Shown here piece after piece: positions 6,274-14,357 of a stretch of 33,645 bases of DNA (position 1 is the stretch's first letter; the number at the start of each line of letters is the position of its first letter). Position numbers and translations under genes: made by a program. This stretch comes from Sulfurimonas indica. GTDB lineage: Bacteria; Campylobacterota; Campylobacteria; Campylobacterales; Sulfurimonadaceae. The stretch is taken from contig NZ_SDID01000022.1 of the NCBI RefSeq assembly GCF_009192995.1, forward strand, positions 1-33,645, given 5' to 3'. The notes under the pieces were generated by a model, which worked only from the letters and a program-made list of their open reading frames with translations, made no database searches and was not told the origin of the DNA.

Positions 6274-7128
6274 TTATTCCTTTAATTCTTCAATCGTATT
6301 GCAGATATTATAGCCATACTCTATAAGCTTATCTGCTTTGTTAAATTCAAATGTCCCACATAAATTTATGGGAATGTCTATTTCAATATCTGAAGGATAA
6401 GCTGCCAGTTTCATTTTAGCAATATTACTCTGCATAGTTTCAAAGGATTTATTTGCAACCATATAGATATTATTTTCTTTTGTAAAACTATCAGGTAAAG
6501 ATAATTTACCAAAGTACTCTTTAAAGGTATTTGAAATAGAAGAGTCCTTATTTTTATTATTTATAAGTGGATGTAGTGTTGCTTCTCCTCCAAGATTTAC
6601 AGAAATGGTTAAATCTGTATCGTCATGAAATGTCGGAGCAATAGGCACCGGATTTAATACACCGCCATCGACAAGATTTTTGTTTTTATATTTATAGGGT
6701 GTGAAGAACATAGGAAGTGAGATAGAAGCACGAATGGCATTCAGTAGAGGCCCTTCATTGATCCAGACCTCTTTGTGTGTATCTATATCTGTTGCAACCG
6801 CTGTAAATTTAATTGGCAGCTCTTCTATTGTATGCTCTCCAAGAATCTCTTGGAGCTTTTTCATAAGCTTTTCACCGGAAACAAAACCGCCACTTCCTTT
6901 AAAATCAAGAAGTTTAAGCATATCTAAGATATCAATCTCACGCAGCCACTCACTGTATGCATCTAATCGCCCGGCAGCGTAAAAACCACCGATAAGTGCA
7001 CCCATAGAACAACCGGAAATAGATTTGATTTTATAGTTGTGTTCTTCTAGCCACTTGATTATACCAATATGTATGATGCCCCTTGCACCACCACTACCAA
7101 GAACTAGTGATATCTTTTTTTCTTTCAT
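6274..7128 (-). CDS. Patatin-like phospholipase (RssA/YchK type)
   Basis: This 284-residue alpha/beta hydrolase has the full patatin signature: the oxyanion loop Gly-Ser-Gly-Gly-Ala-Arg-Gly (residues 11-17), the nucleophile Ser41 in Gly-Cys-Ser-Met-Gly, and the catalytic Asp154 in Asp-Gly-Gly. There is no signal peptide or membrane helix, so it is probably cytoplasmic or peripheral, acting on acyl lipids. Bacterial members of this subgroup are mostly uncharacterised. An extended -10-like TGCTAAAAT lies about 30 bases upstream; the ribosome site is weak. It lies downstream of groEL with a hairpin between them, so it need not share the heat-shock transcript. Confidence 0.85.
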   Translation of the reverse strand: MKEKKISLVLGSGGARGIIHIGIIKWLEEHNYKIKSISGCSMGALIGGFYAAGRLDAYSEWLREIDILDMLKLLDFKGSGGFVSGEKLMKKLQEILGEHTIEELPIKFTAVATDIDTHKEVWINEGPLLNAIRASISLPMFFTPYKYKNKNLVDGGVLNPVPIAPTFHDDTDLTISVNLGGEATLHPLINNKNKDSSISNTFKEYFGKLSLPDSFTKENNIYMVANKSFETMQSNIAKMKLAAYPSDIEIDIPINLCGTFEFNKADKLIEYGYNICNTIEELKE

Positions 7129-7237
7129 ATTTTTCTTTGAATGTAAGATGAGGGTATTTTAGCATAGTTTTATGATGAAAGGGAGTTAAAAGGATTTTTC
7201 TTTGAATGGATTAAGTGAAAGATAAAAGAGAGTATAC

Positions 7238-7267
7238 TGTCAAGTGCTCAAAGAGCACTTTTTGACA
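7238..7267. terminator. Hairpin between groEL and the patatin-like gene
   Basis: TGTCAA-GTGCTC (7238-7249) pairs with GAGCAC and TTGACA (7253-7258, 7262-7267) with a 3-base bulge. It begins just after the groEL stop codon, where a terminator is expected. The T-run follows the inner stem on the plus strand, while the minus-strand side is less U-rich, so termination of groESL here may be partial. Confidence 0.5.
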
Positions 7268-7268
7268 G

Positions 7269-8912
7269 TTACATCATACTTGGCATTCCCATTTGTGGAG
7301 GCATACCTGCTCCCATGTCTGGTGCAGCAGCTCCCTCTTTTGGAATCTCAAAGATTGCTGCTTCTGTTGTAAGAAGTAAGCTTGATACTGATGTTGCATT
7401 TGTAAGTGCAACACGCTCAACTTTAAGTGGATCGATGATACCAGCTTCAAACATATCTACATACTCACCAGTTGCAGCATTGAAACCGATTGTCTCGCTG
7501 TCAGCATTCTCAATAGCGTTAACAACAACACCTGTATCATAACCAGCATTTGCTGCGATCTGTTTTACCGGAGCTTTTACAGCACGTAAAATGATCTCAG
7601 CACCGATTTTTTGGTCACCCTCTAAATCATCAACAGTTACTTTTGCAGCAGCACGAACAAGAGCCGCTCCACCACCGATAACGATTCCCTCTTCAACAGC
7701 AGCTTTTGTCGCTGAGAGTGCATCATCAACACGGTCTTTTTTCTCTTTCATCTCTGTCTCAGTTGCAGCACCTACTTTGATAACTGCTACACCGCCAGAA
7801 AGTTTTGCAAGACGCTCTTGGAGTTTCTCTTTGTCATACTCGCTTGTAGTTGTCTCCATTTGAGTTCTGATCTCTTTGATGCGAGCCTCAACTGCCTCTT
7901 TACTTCCTGCACCATCAACGATAACAGTATTGTCTTTGTCAATGACTACACGAGCAGCTTGACCAAGCATGTCAATAGTTGTACCTTCTAGTGTATGACC
8001 AGTCTCCTCAGAGATTACTGTACCACCTGTAAGGATTGCGATATCTTGGAGCATCGCTTTTCTTCTGTCACCAAAACCAGGTGCTTTAACAGCAGAGATA
8101 TTCAGCACACCACGAAGTTTGTTTACAACTAGAGTTGAGAGTGCTTCACCCTCTACATCTTCAGCAATGATAAGCAGTGGGCGGTTTGTTTTTTGTACTT
8201 GCTCTAACACTGGTAAAAGGTCTTTTAGTGATGCGATTTTACTGTCAGCTAGTAAAATCCAAGGATTTTCAATCTCAGCTGTCATCTTCTCAGTGTTTGT
8301 GATGAAGTAAGGACTTAAGTAACCGCGGTCAAACTGCATACCCTCAACTACATCGAGCTCGTCAACGATACCTTTTGCTTCTTCAACAGTGATAACACCA
8401 TCTTGACCGACTTTCTCCATAGCCTCAGCAATCATCTCACCGATTTGTGCATCAGAGTTTGCAGAGATTGTAGCAACTTGCGCGATTTCATTTTTATCTT
8501 TAATAGTTTTTGCACTTGCTTTTAGGTTCTCTAAAATCGCTTCACATGCTTTGTCCATTCCACGTTTTACTTCAACAGGGTTTGCACCTGCAGTGATATT
8601 ACGCAGACCTTCAGAGAAGATAGCATTTGCTAAAACTGTTGCAGTTGTTGTTCCATCACCAGCCTCATCAGCAGTATTAGATGCTACCTCTTTTACAAGT
8701 TGTGCACCCATATCTTCTAGTTTGTCAGCAAGTTCAATCTCTCGAGCAACAGAAACACCATCTTTTGTGATTACAGGACTTCCGTAAGATTTTTGGATTA
8801 AAACATTACGACCGCGTGGTCCCATTGTTACTTTTACTGCATCTGTAAGTTTCTCAACTCCGCGTGCCAATTTATTTCTTGCATTATCTGAAAAAATTAT
8901 CTCTTTTGCCAT
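7269..8912 (-). CDS. groL: Chaperonin GroEL (Hsp60)
   Basis: This is a full-length 547-residue chaperonin that folds proteins in an ATP-driven double ring with GroES. The ATP-binding stretch Gly-Asp-Gly-Thr-Thr-Thr-Ala-Thr and the N-terminal Met-Gly-Pro-Arg-Gly-Arg-Asn motif are present. The C-terminus is a Gly/Met-rich tail ending Met-Gly-Met-Pro-Ser-Met-Met, the flexible tail found inside the folding cavity. An AAGGAG ribosome site precedes the ATG. The gene follows groES by 37 bases and shares its promoter. There is a single copy in the window. Confidence 0.99.
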   Translation of the reverse strand: MAKEIIFSDNARNKLARGVEKLTDAVKVTMGPRGRNVLIQKSYGSPVITKDGVSVAREIELADKLEDMGAQLVKEVASNTADEAGDGTTTATVLANAIFSEGLRNITAGANPVEVKRGMDKACEAILENLKASAKTIKDKNEIAQVATISANSDAQIGEMIAEAMEKVGQDGVITVEEAKGIVDELDVVEGMQFDRGYLSPYFITNTEKMTAEIENPWILLADSKIASLKDLLPVLEQVQKTNRPLLIIAEDVEGEALSTLVVNKLRGVLNISAVKAPGFGDRRKAMLQDIAILTGGTVISEETGHTLEGTTIDMLGQAARVVIDKDNTVIVDGAGSKEAVEARIKEIRTQMETTTSEYDKEKLQERLAKLSGGVAVIKVGAATETEMKEKKDRVDDALSATKAAVEEGIVIGGGAALVRAAAKVTVDDLEGDQKIGAEIILRAVKAPVKQIAANAGYDTGVVVNAIENADSETIGFNAATGEYVDMFEAGIIDPLKVERVALTNATSVSSLLLTTEAAIFEIPKEGAAAPDMGAGMPPQMGMPSMM

Positions 8913-8949
8913 ATTTGATATCTCCTTAAATTTTATAATTGTTAAATTA

Positions 8950-9210
8950 TTATGCGATTACGCCAAGAATGTCTGATGTCTCAAGCACTAAGTACTCTTT
9001 CCCTTCAAGTGCGAGTTCAGTTCCAGAATATTTGCCAAATACAACAACATCACCCTCTTTAACATCTTCAACTTCGCTTGATACTGCGACTACTTTTGCT
9101 TGTGAAGGTTTTTCCTTCGCATTGTCAGGGATGATAATTCCACTTGCAGTTGTATTTGTCTCTTCGACTCTCTCTACTAATACTCTATCACCTAGTGGTT
9201 TGAAATTCAT
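8950..9210 (-). CDS. groS: Co-chaperonin GroES (Hsp10)
   Basis: This 86-residue protein forms the heptameric lid of GroEL. It starts [12 protein letters not shown], the family signature, and contains the mobile-loop region around residues 17-32 (Thr-Thr-Ala-Ser-Gly-Ile-Ile-Ile-Pro). The length is slightly short compared with the 95-97 residues common elsewhere, which is normal in this phylum. AGGAGG stands at good distance from the ATG. It is the first gene of the groESL operon. Confidence 0.98.
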   Translation of the reverse strand: MNFKPLGDRVLVERVEETNTTASGIIIPDNAKEKPSQAKVVAVSSEVEDVKEGDVVVFGKYSGTELALEGKEYLVLETSDILGVIA

Positions 9211-9248
9211 TTAATTATCCTCCTAATTTCTTTTAAATTACAAGTGTG

Positions 9249-9277
9249 ATAATACAAAAAAAAAGAGAATATGTCAA
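9249..9277 (-). promoter_or_regulatory. groS: Strong sigma-70 promoter of groESL
   Basis: On the minus strand TTGACA (9277-9272) and TATTAT (9254-9249) are separated by exactly 17 bases, including a run of nine T. Transcription would start near 9242, about 30 bases before the groES ATG. I see no CIRCE-like TTAGCACTC inverted repeat. Confidence 0.7.
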
Positions 9278-9281
9278 TCCT

Positions 9282-9300
9282 TTTAGTCTTAGTGACTAAA
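9282..9300. promoter_or_regulatory. Inverted repeat just upstream of the groESL -35 box
   Basis: TTTAGTC (9282-9288) and GACTAAA (9294-9300) form a perfect 7-bp inverted repeat around five bases. It begins 4 bases upstream of the -35 box of the groESL promoter, in the shared gap with the divergent glutaredoxin gene. It is a candidate operator; it fits neither the CIRCE nor the HAIR consensus that I know. Confidence 0.4.
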
Positions 9301-9328
9301 CTTTTCTAAATATTTTTATGAAACTTTA

Positions 9329-9357
9329 TTTACTATAAAGAAAACAGTATCTATAAT
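9329..9357 (+). promoter_or_regulatory. Predicted promoter of the glutaredoxin gene
   Basis: TTTACT (9329-9334), a 17-base spacer and TATAAT (9352-9357) would start transcription near 9364. This gives a short leader that includes the AAGGAGG ribosome site. Confidence 0.5.
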
Positions 9358-9385
9358 TTCATAAAGAAATCAAGGAGGAAGCTTT

Positions 9386-9625
9386 ATGGAGAGTAAAAAA
9401 CAGAAAAAAGTAGTACTCTTTACATCTCCGACATGTAAATGGTGTAGTGTTGCAAAAGAGTACTTCAAAAAAAACGGTATAAAATTTAAAGCCATAGATA
9501 TTACAAAAGATACAAAAGCAGCACAGGATTGTGAACGTCATGGTTGTCGAGGTGTTCCTGTTGTTTTAATAGGAAGCAGATGGATTTGTGGATTTGATCA
9601 AAAAGCGATAGAAAAAGCATTATAA
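9386..9625 (+). CDS. Glutaredoxin-like thiol-disulfide protein
   Basis: This 79-residue thioredoxin-fold protein has the redox motif Cys17-Lys-Trp-Cys20 and the cis-proline Pro58 in Gly-Val-Pro-Val-Val. It has no signal peptide and so acts in the cytoplasm as a small electron donor or deglutathionylating enzyme. Two further cysteines near residues 49 and 54 and one near 69 are unusual for so small a member. AAGGAGG precedes the ATG. It is divergent from groES, and the tRNA gene follows it 65 bases later. A NrdH-like role is possible, but no ribonucleotide reductase gene is near. Confidence 0.85.
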   Translation: MESKKQKKVVLFTSPTCKWCSVAKEYFKKNGIKFKAIDITKDTKAAQDCERHGCRGVPVVLIGSRWICGFDQKAIEKAL

Positions 9626-9666
9626 AACTTTTTTGTACTTTTATAAAACTCTAAGATGAACTTATG

Positions 9667-9672
9667 TATAAT
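9667..9672 (+). promoter_or_regulatory. -10 box upstream of tRNA-Met
   Basis: TATAAT at 9667-9672 stands 18 bases before the mature tRNA 5' end, so transcription would start about 10-12 bases upstream of it. No clear -35 box is seen. Confidence 0.4.
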
Positions 9673-9690
9673 TCCAGCCTCTTAAACGAT

Positions 9691-9767
9691 GTCAAGGTAG
9701 CTCAGCTGGTTAGAGCGCTGGTCTCATAAGCCGGAGGTCGAGAGTTCAAGTCTCTCTCTTGACACCA
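9691..9767 (+). tRNA. tRNA-Met (CAT), probably elongator
   Basis: The 77-base sequence folds as a full cloverleaf. The acceptor stem GTCAAGG pairs with TCTTGAC (one G-U pair), followed by discriminator A and an encoded CCA. The D arm is AGCTC/GAGC-like, the anticodon loop is CTCATAA (anticodon CAT), and the T arm GAGAG-TTCAAGT-CTCTC is regular. The paired first acceptor base pair argues against initiator tRNA. A tRNA-Ile with lysidine-modified CAT cannot be fully ruled out by eye. Confidence 0.92.
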
Positions 9768-9845
9768 TTTTCTTAAACAAACTTCCGCCCATTCAACAAT
9801 CAAGTGCGACAATCTGTAATAAATATCGTTTCAGCTCCTATGCGG

Positions 9846-9851
9846 TATAAT
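9846..9851 (+). promoter_or_regulatory. -10 box very close to the cytochrome c peroxidase start
   Basis: TATAAT at 9846-9851 is followed after 6 bases by the ATG at 9858, so transcription would begin at or within a base or two of the start codon. The mRNA would then be leaderless, which fits the absence of a ribosome site. The -35 region is weak. Confidence 0.4.
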
Positions 9852-9857
9852 AACATC

Positions 9858-10766
9858 ATGTATAAATTAATAAGTATATTGCTATTTTCAACTTTAATGG
9901 CGAGTGAGCCCATTACTCCATTACCGCAAACTGTAGAAGTCAATTATGCGAAGGTAAAACTTGGAAAAGCACTCTTCTTTGATCCTATTCTCTCACATGA
10001 TGACACTGTCAGTTGTGCAACATGCCACAACTTGGAAGAGGGTGGTGATGACGGACTCAAGTTCTCTTTTGGTATTAAAGGGCGGGAGGGAACAATTAAT
10101 GCTCCTACTGTCTATAATGCCTATTTTAATTTTCGACAGTTTTGGGATGGTCGGGCAAAAGATTTACAAGAACAAGCTGCAGGACCTATTGAAAATCCTA
10201 TTGAAATGGCTTCTTCTTTTAAAGAGGTCGTAGCAAAACTCAGAAAAAGCGAATATAAAAAACTTTTTGATGCAATTTATGATGATGGTATTACAAAACA
10301 AAATATTACTGATGCCATAGCAGAGTATGAAAAAACGCTTATCACACCAAATTCTCGCTTTGACAAATATCTAAGAGGTGATAGCAAGGCTCTTACTCAG
10401 GAAGAAAAAGAGGGATATGCGCTTTTTAAGTCTAAAGGATGTGCAAGCTGTCACCATGGGGAAAATATTGGTGGCAATCTGTATAATAAATTCGGTATTT
10501 TTAACGAAACGAATTCAGAGTGGCTGGGAAGATATAATATTACTCATAAAGAGAGAGATAAATATTTCTTTAAAGTTCCCTCGCTTCGTAATGTTGCAAG
10601 AACCGCGCCCTACTTTCATGATGGACGTACGTATGATCTTAAAGAAGCTGTTGAAATTATGTCTCAGTATCAACTTGGCCGTCATATTACCAAAGAGGAG
10701 ATTTCAAAGATAGTAGCTTTCTTAAAATCACTCAATGGTGAACTTCCTAAAAATATTGAGCCCTGA
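9858..10766 (+). CDS. Dihaem cytochrome c peroxidase (CcpA/MauG family)
   Basis: This periplasmic enzyme reduces hydrogen peroxide with electrons from c-type cytochromes. It has a short signal peptide (about residues 1-16) and two haem c sites, Cys53-Ala-Thr-Cys56-His57 and Cys195-Ala-Ser-Cys198-His199. Pro-Ser-Leu-Arg-Asn-Val and Ala-Pro-Tyr-Phe-His-Asp-Gly (His254) are typical of the family. The length of 302 residues is normal. The ATG at 9858 is chosen because the signal peptide begins there; upstream in-frame ATGs at 9804 and 9840 add a non-signal extension. A TATAAT ends only 6 bases before this ATG and no ribosome site is visible. The stop codon overlaps the next gene by one base. Confidence 0.93.
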   Translation: MYKLISILLFSTLMASEPITPLPQTVEVNYAKVKLGKALFFDPILSHDDTVSCATCHNLEEGGDDGLKFSFGIKGREGTINAPTVYNAYFNFRQFWDGRAKDLQEQAAGPIENPIEMASSFKEVVAKLRKSEYKKLFDAIYDDGITKQNITDAIAEYEKTLITPNSRFDKYLRGDSKALTQEEKEGYALFKSKGCASCHHGENIGGNLYNKFGIFNETNSEWLGRYNITHKERDKYFFKVPSLRNVARTAPYFHDGRTYDLKEAVEIMSQYQLGRHITKEEISKIVAFLKSLNGELPKNIEP

Positions 10767-13606
10767 TGATAGAAAAATTTAAACAGACAGACAGAACTAC
10801 ATTTATACTTTTTATCTTTATCCTCTTTGTTTTTATTATGTTTGTTACTGGATATAAAATAAAAGAGGGTATGAGCCATTATGCTTTACAAAGTAACAAA
10901 ATAACAACTCTGCAACTTATAGACAAAGAACTTTACAGTTTCACTTTTACTACAAACAAGTTTACGAATTATGATGAAATCGATAAGCAAGAAAATAAGT
11001 TCCATCAAATACTTAAACGTGTAAGCAGTGATTTGCAAAAATACAATACAGACACTTCTGTTCTTCTAAAAGATATCTCAAAAAATTTTCAAAAGAAAGT
11101 TGAAGATTTAGAATATTTTAAAGCACAAAACTCTACTCTTATCAACAGCTCGCACTTTCTTTTTGATCTGCAGAGAACTATTTCAGATGCTTCTGAAATT
11201 TCACTTCAAGCAAAGAATCTAACAAATGAAACACTTTTTTATATTTTAAGATATGCTTCAAGTGACTATATTGATAAAAAAATTATAGATAAAAAACTCA
11301 ATAAACTTAAAATCATTGCAAATAATGAAAAAAAACAATATCTATATACTTTTTACCGACACTCTAAAGTGATGCTTCAAACACTCCAATCACTCAAAGA
11401 AGTTTCACAAGAGATTCAAATAAATCCTCTTTATCAGCAAATTGAAATGCTTAAACTTCATATTACACGTGACTATGAAAAAAGTTTGCAGTACCAAACA
11501 TGGCTATTGAATACTTTTTTCTTTTTTGCAGTTTTTATTTTGTTTGCACTGATTCTCTCTCATCTTGAGTCAATCAAAATAAAGAAAGAACTTTTAGCTT
11601 TCAAATACGCTGTAGAACACAGTGACAATATTGTCGTGATAACAGATATAGAAAGAAAGATTATCTATGTCAATGAAACATTTGAAAAAGCGACTGGATA
11701 TAAAGCCAAAGAGGTACTTGGGGAAAATCCAAGAATATTAAAATCAGATATCCAAGATGAAAATGTTTATGAAGAGCTCAACACTAAGCTAGCAAAGGGT
11801 GAGAAATGGGATGGGCAATTCATAAATAAACGAAAAGATGGTACAATTTTATATGAAAAAGCTTCCATCGTTCCTGTTTTTATAGAAGGAAAGCTTGTCA
11901 ATTATATTGCTCTTAAACTTGATATTACAGCTTATATAGAAAAAAATAAAAAACTAGTGCAAGCAGCTACAGTTTTTGAAAATACAGAAGAAGCTATTAT
12001 CATAGCCGATGCAGAGGGAAAAGTTGTCTCTGTCAATAGAGCATTTACAAACATATACGGATATATGCTTAAGCAAATCCAAGGAAAGAATCTTAGTTTT
12101 TTACAATCAGGAGCGCAAGATAAATATTTTTATGAAGATCTCTGGAATCAGCTTTTAAAGAATGGTATATGGAAAGGAAAGCTTGTTAATATAAGTAGTG
12201 CAGGAGAGTTAATCCCTGTCTGGACAACAATTAAACAAATCACGAATGATAAAGGGAATGTTGCTAATTATACTGCAGTGCAAACTGATCTTAGAGAGTT
12301 AGAAACTTCACAGAAAAAAGCTGATTATCTTGCTTACCATGACGCTCTGACAGAGCTCTATAACCGTACTCATTTTGAGGAGTATTTATTTCATGCGTTA
12401 GCAGTAGCTCGAAGAAATCAAACTATTTTAGCTGTGTTGTTTGTAGACCTCGACCGATTTAAAATCATAAATGACACACTCGGACATGACATAGGTGATG
12501 AAGTATTGCAGGGTGTTGCATCGAGGCTTAAAGCTACACTTCGAGATAGCGATTTTATCTCGCGATGGGGTGGAGATGAGTTTGTTGTCATCTTAGAAAA
12601 TCTGGAATCTGCAAGTGATGCGGCCATAGTGGCTACAAATATCATTAAAAATCTTGCAGAACCAATTAAGATAAATGAACATTCTCTTGTCACTACTGCA
12701 AGTGTTGGCATAGCCATCTATCCAGAAAACGGAGAAGATGTAAATACACTGGTTAAACATGCCGACAGTGCGATGTATTTTGCTAAAGAAACAGGAAAAA
12801 ACAATGTTCGCTATTACACAAAAAAACTTTCTCAAAATATACAATATAAACTCAATATTGATATGGAGCTTCGTAGTGCTTTACAAAATAATGAGTTCCA
12901 TATGGTTTTTCAACCACAATACAAGCTTAGTACAAACAGTATTTTTTCAATAGAAGCACTTATACGATGGCAAAACCCGACTCTTGGCAACGTTCCTCCT
13001 GATAAATTTATTCCTGTTGCCGAAGAAAACGGAGTAATCATTACACTCGGATATTTTGTTTTTGAGGAATCATGTAAAGCATTTAAGCAGATGCATCAAT
13101 CGAACACACAAATAAAATATATCGCTATTAACGTTTCTAGTTTACAGTTTAAAGAGCCTAACCTTTTAGAGAACTTTTTAGCCATACTTAAACGACATAA
13201 TGTCAAACCAAGTGAAATAGAAATTGAAATTACTGAACGCTTCGTTATGGAACAAACTGTTGCTAGCATGAGTATTTTACAAAACTTCAGAGATCATGGA
13301 TTTAAAATTTCCATTGACGATTTTGGAACAGGGTATTCCTCTATGTCCTATCTCAAACAACTTCCAGTTGATACCATCAAAATAGACAAATCCTTTGTAG
13401 ATGGTATAGCGCAAGAGAGTTCTGATAATATTGTTATAGAGGCTATTATTGCGCTGGCAAAAACACTTGGATATACAGTAGTTTCTGAAGGCATCGAAAC
13501 AGAAGAACAAGAAGATTTTCTTAGCAAAGCAAATTGTGATCTTGGACAAGGTTATCTTTTCTCGAAGCCGGTTAGATGTGAGGAAATTATGGAAAGGTTT
13601 CATTAA
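10766..13606 (+). CDS. Membrane PAS-PAS-GGDEF-EAL cyclic-di-GMP protein
   Basis: This is a 946-residue sensor that should make or break cyclic di-GMP. A helix at about 11-30, a largely helical periplasmic sensor region (31-245) and a second helix (248-266) are followed by two PAS domains (about 277-395 and 400-512), a GGDEF domain with the motif intact at 602-606, and an EAL domain with Glu-Ala-Leu at 730-732. The inhibitory site Arg593-x-x-Asp596 is present. In the EAL domain Asp-Asp-Phe-Gly-Thr-Gly (851-856), Lys-Ile-Asp-Lys near 873 and Ser-Glu-Gly-Ile-Glu near 908 are kept, so both activities look possible. Its ATG overlaps the stop of the peroxidase gene (TGATG), implying coupled translation and perhaps a shared redox signal. 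Confidence 0.93.
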   Translation: MIEKFKQTDRTTFILFIFILFVFIMFVTGYKIKEGMSHYALQSNKITTLQLIDKELYSFTFTTNKFTNYDEIDKQENKFHQILKRVSSDLQKYNTDTSVLLKDISKNFQKKVEDLEYFKAQNSTLINSSHFLFDLQRTISDASEISLQAKNLTNETLFYILRYASSDYIDKKIIDKKLNKLKIIANNEKKQYLYTFYRHSKVMLQTLQSLKEVSQEIQINPLYQQIEMLKLHITRDYEKSLQYQTWLLNTFFFFAVFILFALILSHLESIKIKKELLAFKYAVEHSDNIVVITDIERKIIYVNETFEKATGYKAKEVLGENPRILKSDIQDENVYEELNTKLAKGEKWDGQFINKRKDGTILYEKASIVPVFIEGKLVNYIALKLDITAYIEKNKKLVQAATVFENTEEAIIIADAEGKVVSVNRAFTNIYGYMLKQIQGKNLSFLQSGAQDKYFYEDLWNQLLKNGIWKGKLVNISSAGELIPVWTTIKQITNDKGNVANYTAVQTDLRELETSQKKADYLAYHDALTELYNRTHFEEYLFHALAVARRNQTILAVLFVDLDRFKIINDTLGHDIGDEVLQGVASRLKATLRDSDFISRWGGDEFVVILENLESASDAAIVATNIIKNLAEPIKINEHSLVTTASVGIAIYPENGEDVNTLVKHADSAMYFAKETGKNNVRYYTKKLSQNIQYKLNIDMELRSALQNNEFHMVFQPQYKLSTNSIFSIEALIRWQNPTLGNVPPDKFIPVAEENGVIITLGYFVFEESCKAFKQMHQSNTQIKYIAINVSSLQFKEPNLLENFLAILKRHNVKPSEIEIEITERFVMEQTVASMSILQNFRDHGFKISIDDFGTGYSSMSYLKQLPVDTIKIDKSFVDGIAQESSDNIVIEAIIALAKTLGYTVVSEGIETEEQEDFLSKANCDLGQGYLFSKPVRCEEIMERFH

Positions 13607-13787
13607 TCAATAAAGTATAAGTAGAGACTACATCCGTTATTTTATCCAAAAACAATCATAGAAAATGTATAATAGCAATCTATAAACAGTTTTGAGGTAG
13701 AAATAGGGTAGAAATTACCCGCTTGTAAAAGTATATGATTTTTTAAAATCCCGAAATTTAGGGGTTGTTTAGGGGGTAGAAGAGAAT
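13607..13787. other. Intergenic region with tandem repeat, hairpin and -10 box before pabA
   Basis: TATAAT at 13668-13673 could start a pabA transcript near 13680, leaving a leader of about 108 bases. That leader holds two copies of GGTAGAAAT (13696-13704 and 13707-13715) spaced 11 bases apart. The small inverted repeat GGGTA-gaaat-TACCC (13706-13720) overlaps the second copy. A G-rich stretch, AGGGGTTGTTTAGGGGG, precedes the start codon. I find no leader peptide rich in Trp codons. Confidence 0.45.
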
Positions 13788-14357
13788 ATGATTTTAATGA
13801 TAGATAATTATGATAGTTTTACATATAATATTGTTCAGTATTGTAGAGAGTTGGGTGCTGATTTAAAAATTATTCGTAATGATGAGATGACTTTAGAAGA
13901 GATTGAAGCACTCCACCCTGAAAAAATAATCATCTCTCCCGGTCCTGCTTCTCCTGATGAAGCGGGGATTACGCTTGATGTGATTCGTCATTTTAAAGAT
14001 AAAGTGCCAATTTTAGGGATTTGTTTGGGGCATCAAAGTATTGCTCAGGTTTTTGGCGGAGATGTGGTCCGTGCAAAAAATATGATGCATGGAAAAACAT
14101 CCAAGATGCAGCAAACCGGTGAGTGTGCAATCTTTAAAGACCTGCCACAAGAGTTTATAGCCACTCGTTATCACTCGCTCATCGTAGATAAAAACAGACT
14201 CCCTGATATCGTTGAGCCAAAAGCCTACTCTACAGATGATAAAGAGATAATGGCACTCAAAATAAAAGGTAAAGATATCTATGGAGTGCAATTTCATCCA
14301 GAATCAATTATGAGTGAATATGGGCATGAAATGATAGGAAACTTTTTAAAACTATGA
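13788..14357 (+). CDS. pabA: Class I glutamine amidotransferase, PabA/TrpG
   Basis: This 189-residue subunit releases ammonia from glutamine for aminodeoxychorismate synthase (folate) or anthranilate synthase (tryptophan). The catalytic triad is visible: Cys79 in Gly-Ile-Cys-Leu-Gly-His, and His170 and Glu172 in Gln-Phe-His-Pro-Glu-Ser. The N-terminal Ile-Asp-Asn-Tyr-Asp-Ser-Phe-Thr-Tyr-Asn is the family signature. No trpE or pabB lies next to it, so it may serve either enzyme or both; I prefer pabA since it is outside a trp operon. The stop overlaps the next start by four bases (ATGA), an odd partner for a folate gene. Confidence 0.88.
   Translation: MILMIDNYDSFTYNIVQYCRELGADLKIIRNDEMTLEEIEALHPEKIIISPGPASPDEAGITLDVIRHFKDKVPILGICLGHQSIAQVFGGDVVRAKNMMHGKTSKMQQTGECAIFKDLPQEFIATRYHSLIVDKNRLPDIVEPKAYSTDDKEIMALKIKGKDIYGVQFHPESIMSEYGHEMIGNFLKL

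Noticed and set aside
7244-7263. Classical plus-strand terminator GTGCTC-AAA-GAGCAC-TTTTT
   Set aside because: No plus-strand gene lies upstream; it is better read as one part of the hairpin after groEL.
7315-9214. Several plus-strand open frames opposite groEL and groES
   Set aside because: They mirror the codon pattern of GroEL/GroES, are rich in Ser/Thr/Ala with no family resemblance, and lack ribosome sites; they are antisense shadows.
9617-9650. Hairpin TATAAAA...TTTTATA after the glutaredoxin gene as a terminator
   Set aside because: The stem is entirely A-T and is not followed by a U-run, so support is too weak.
13607-13787. Trp attenuator before pabA/trpG
   Set aside because: No short ORF with adjacent Trp codons and no alternative terminator pair with a U-run are visible.
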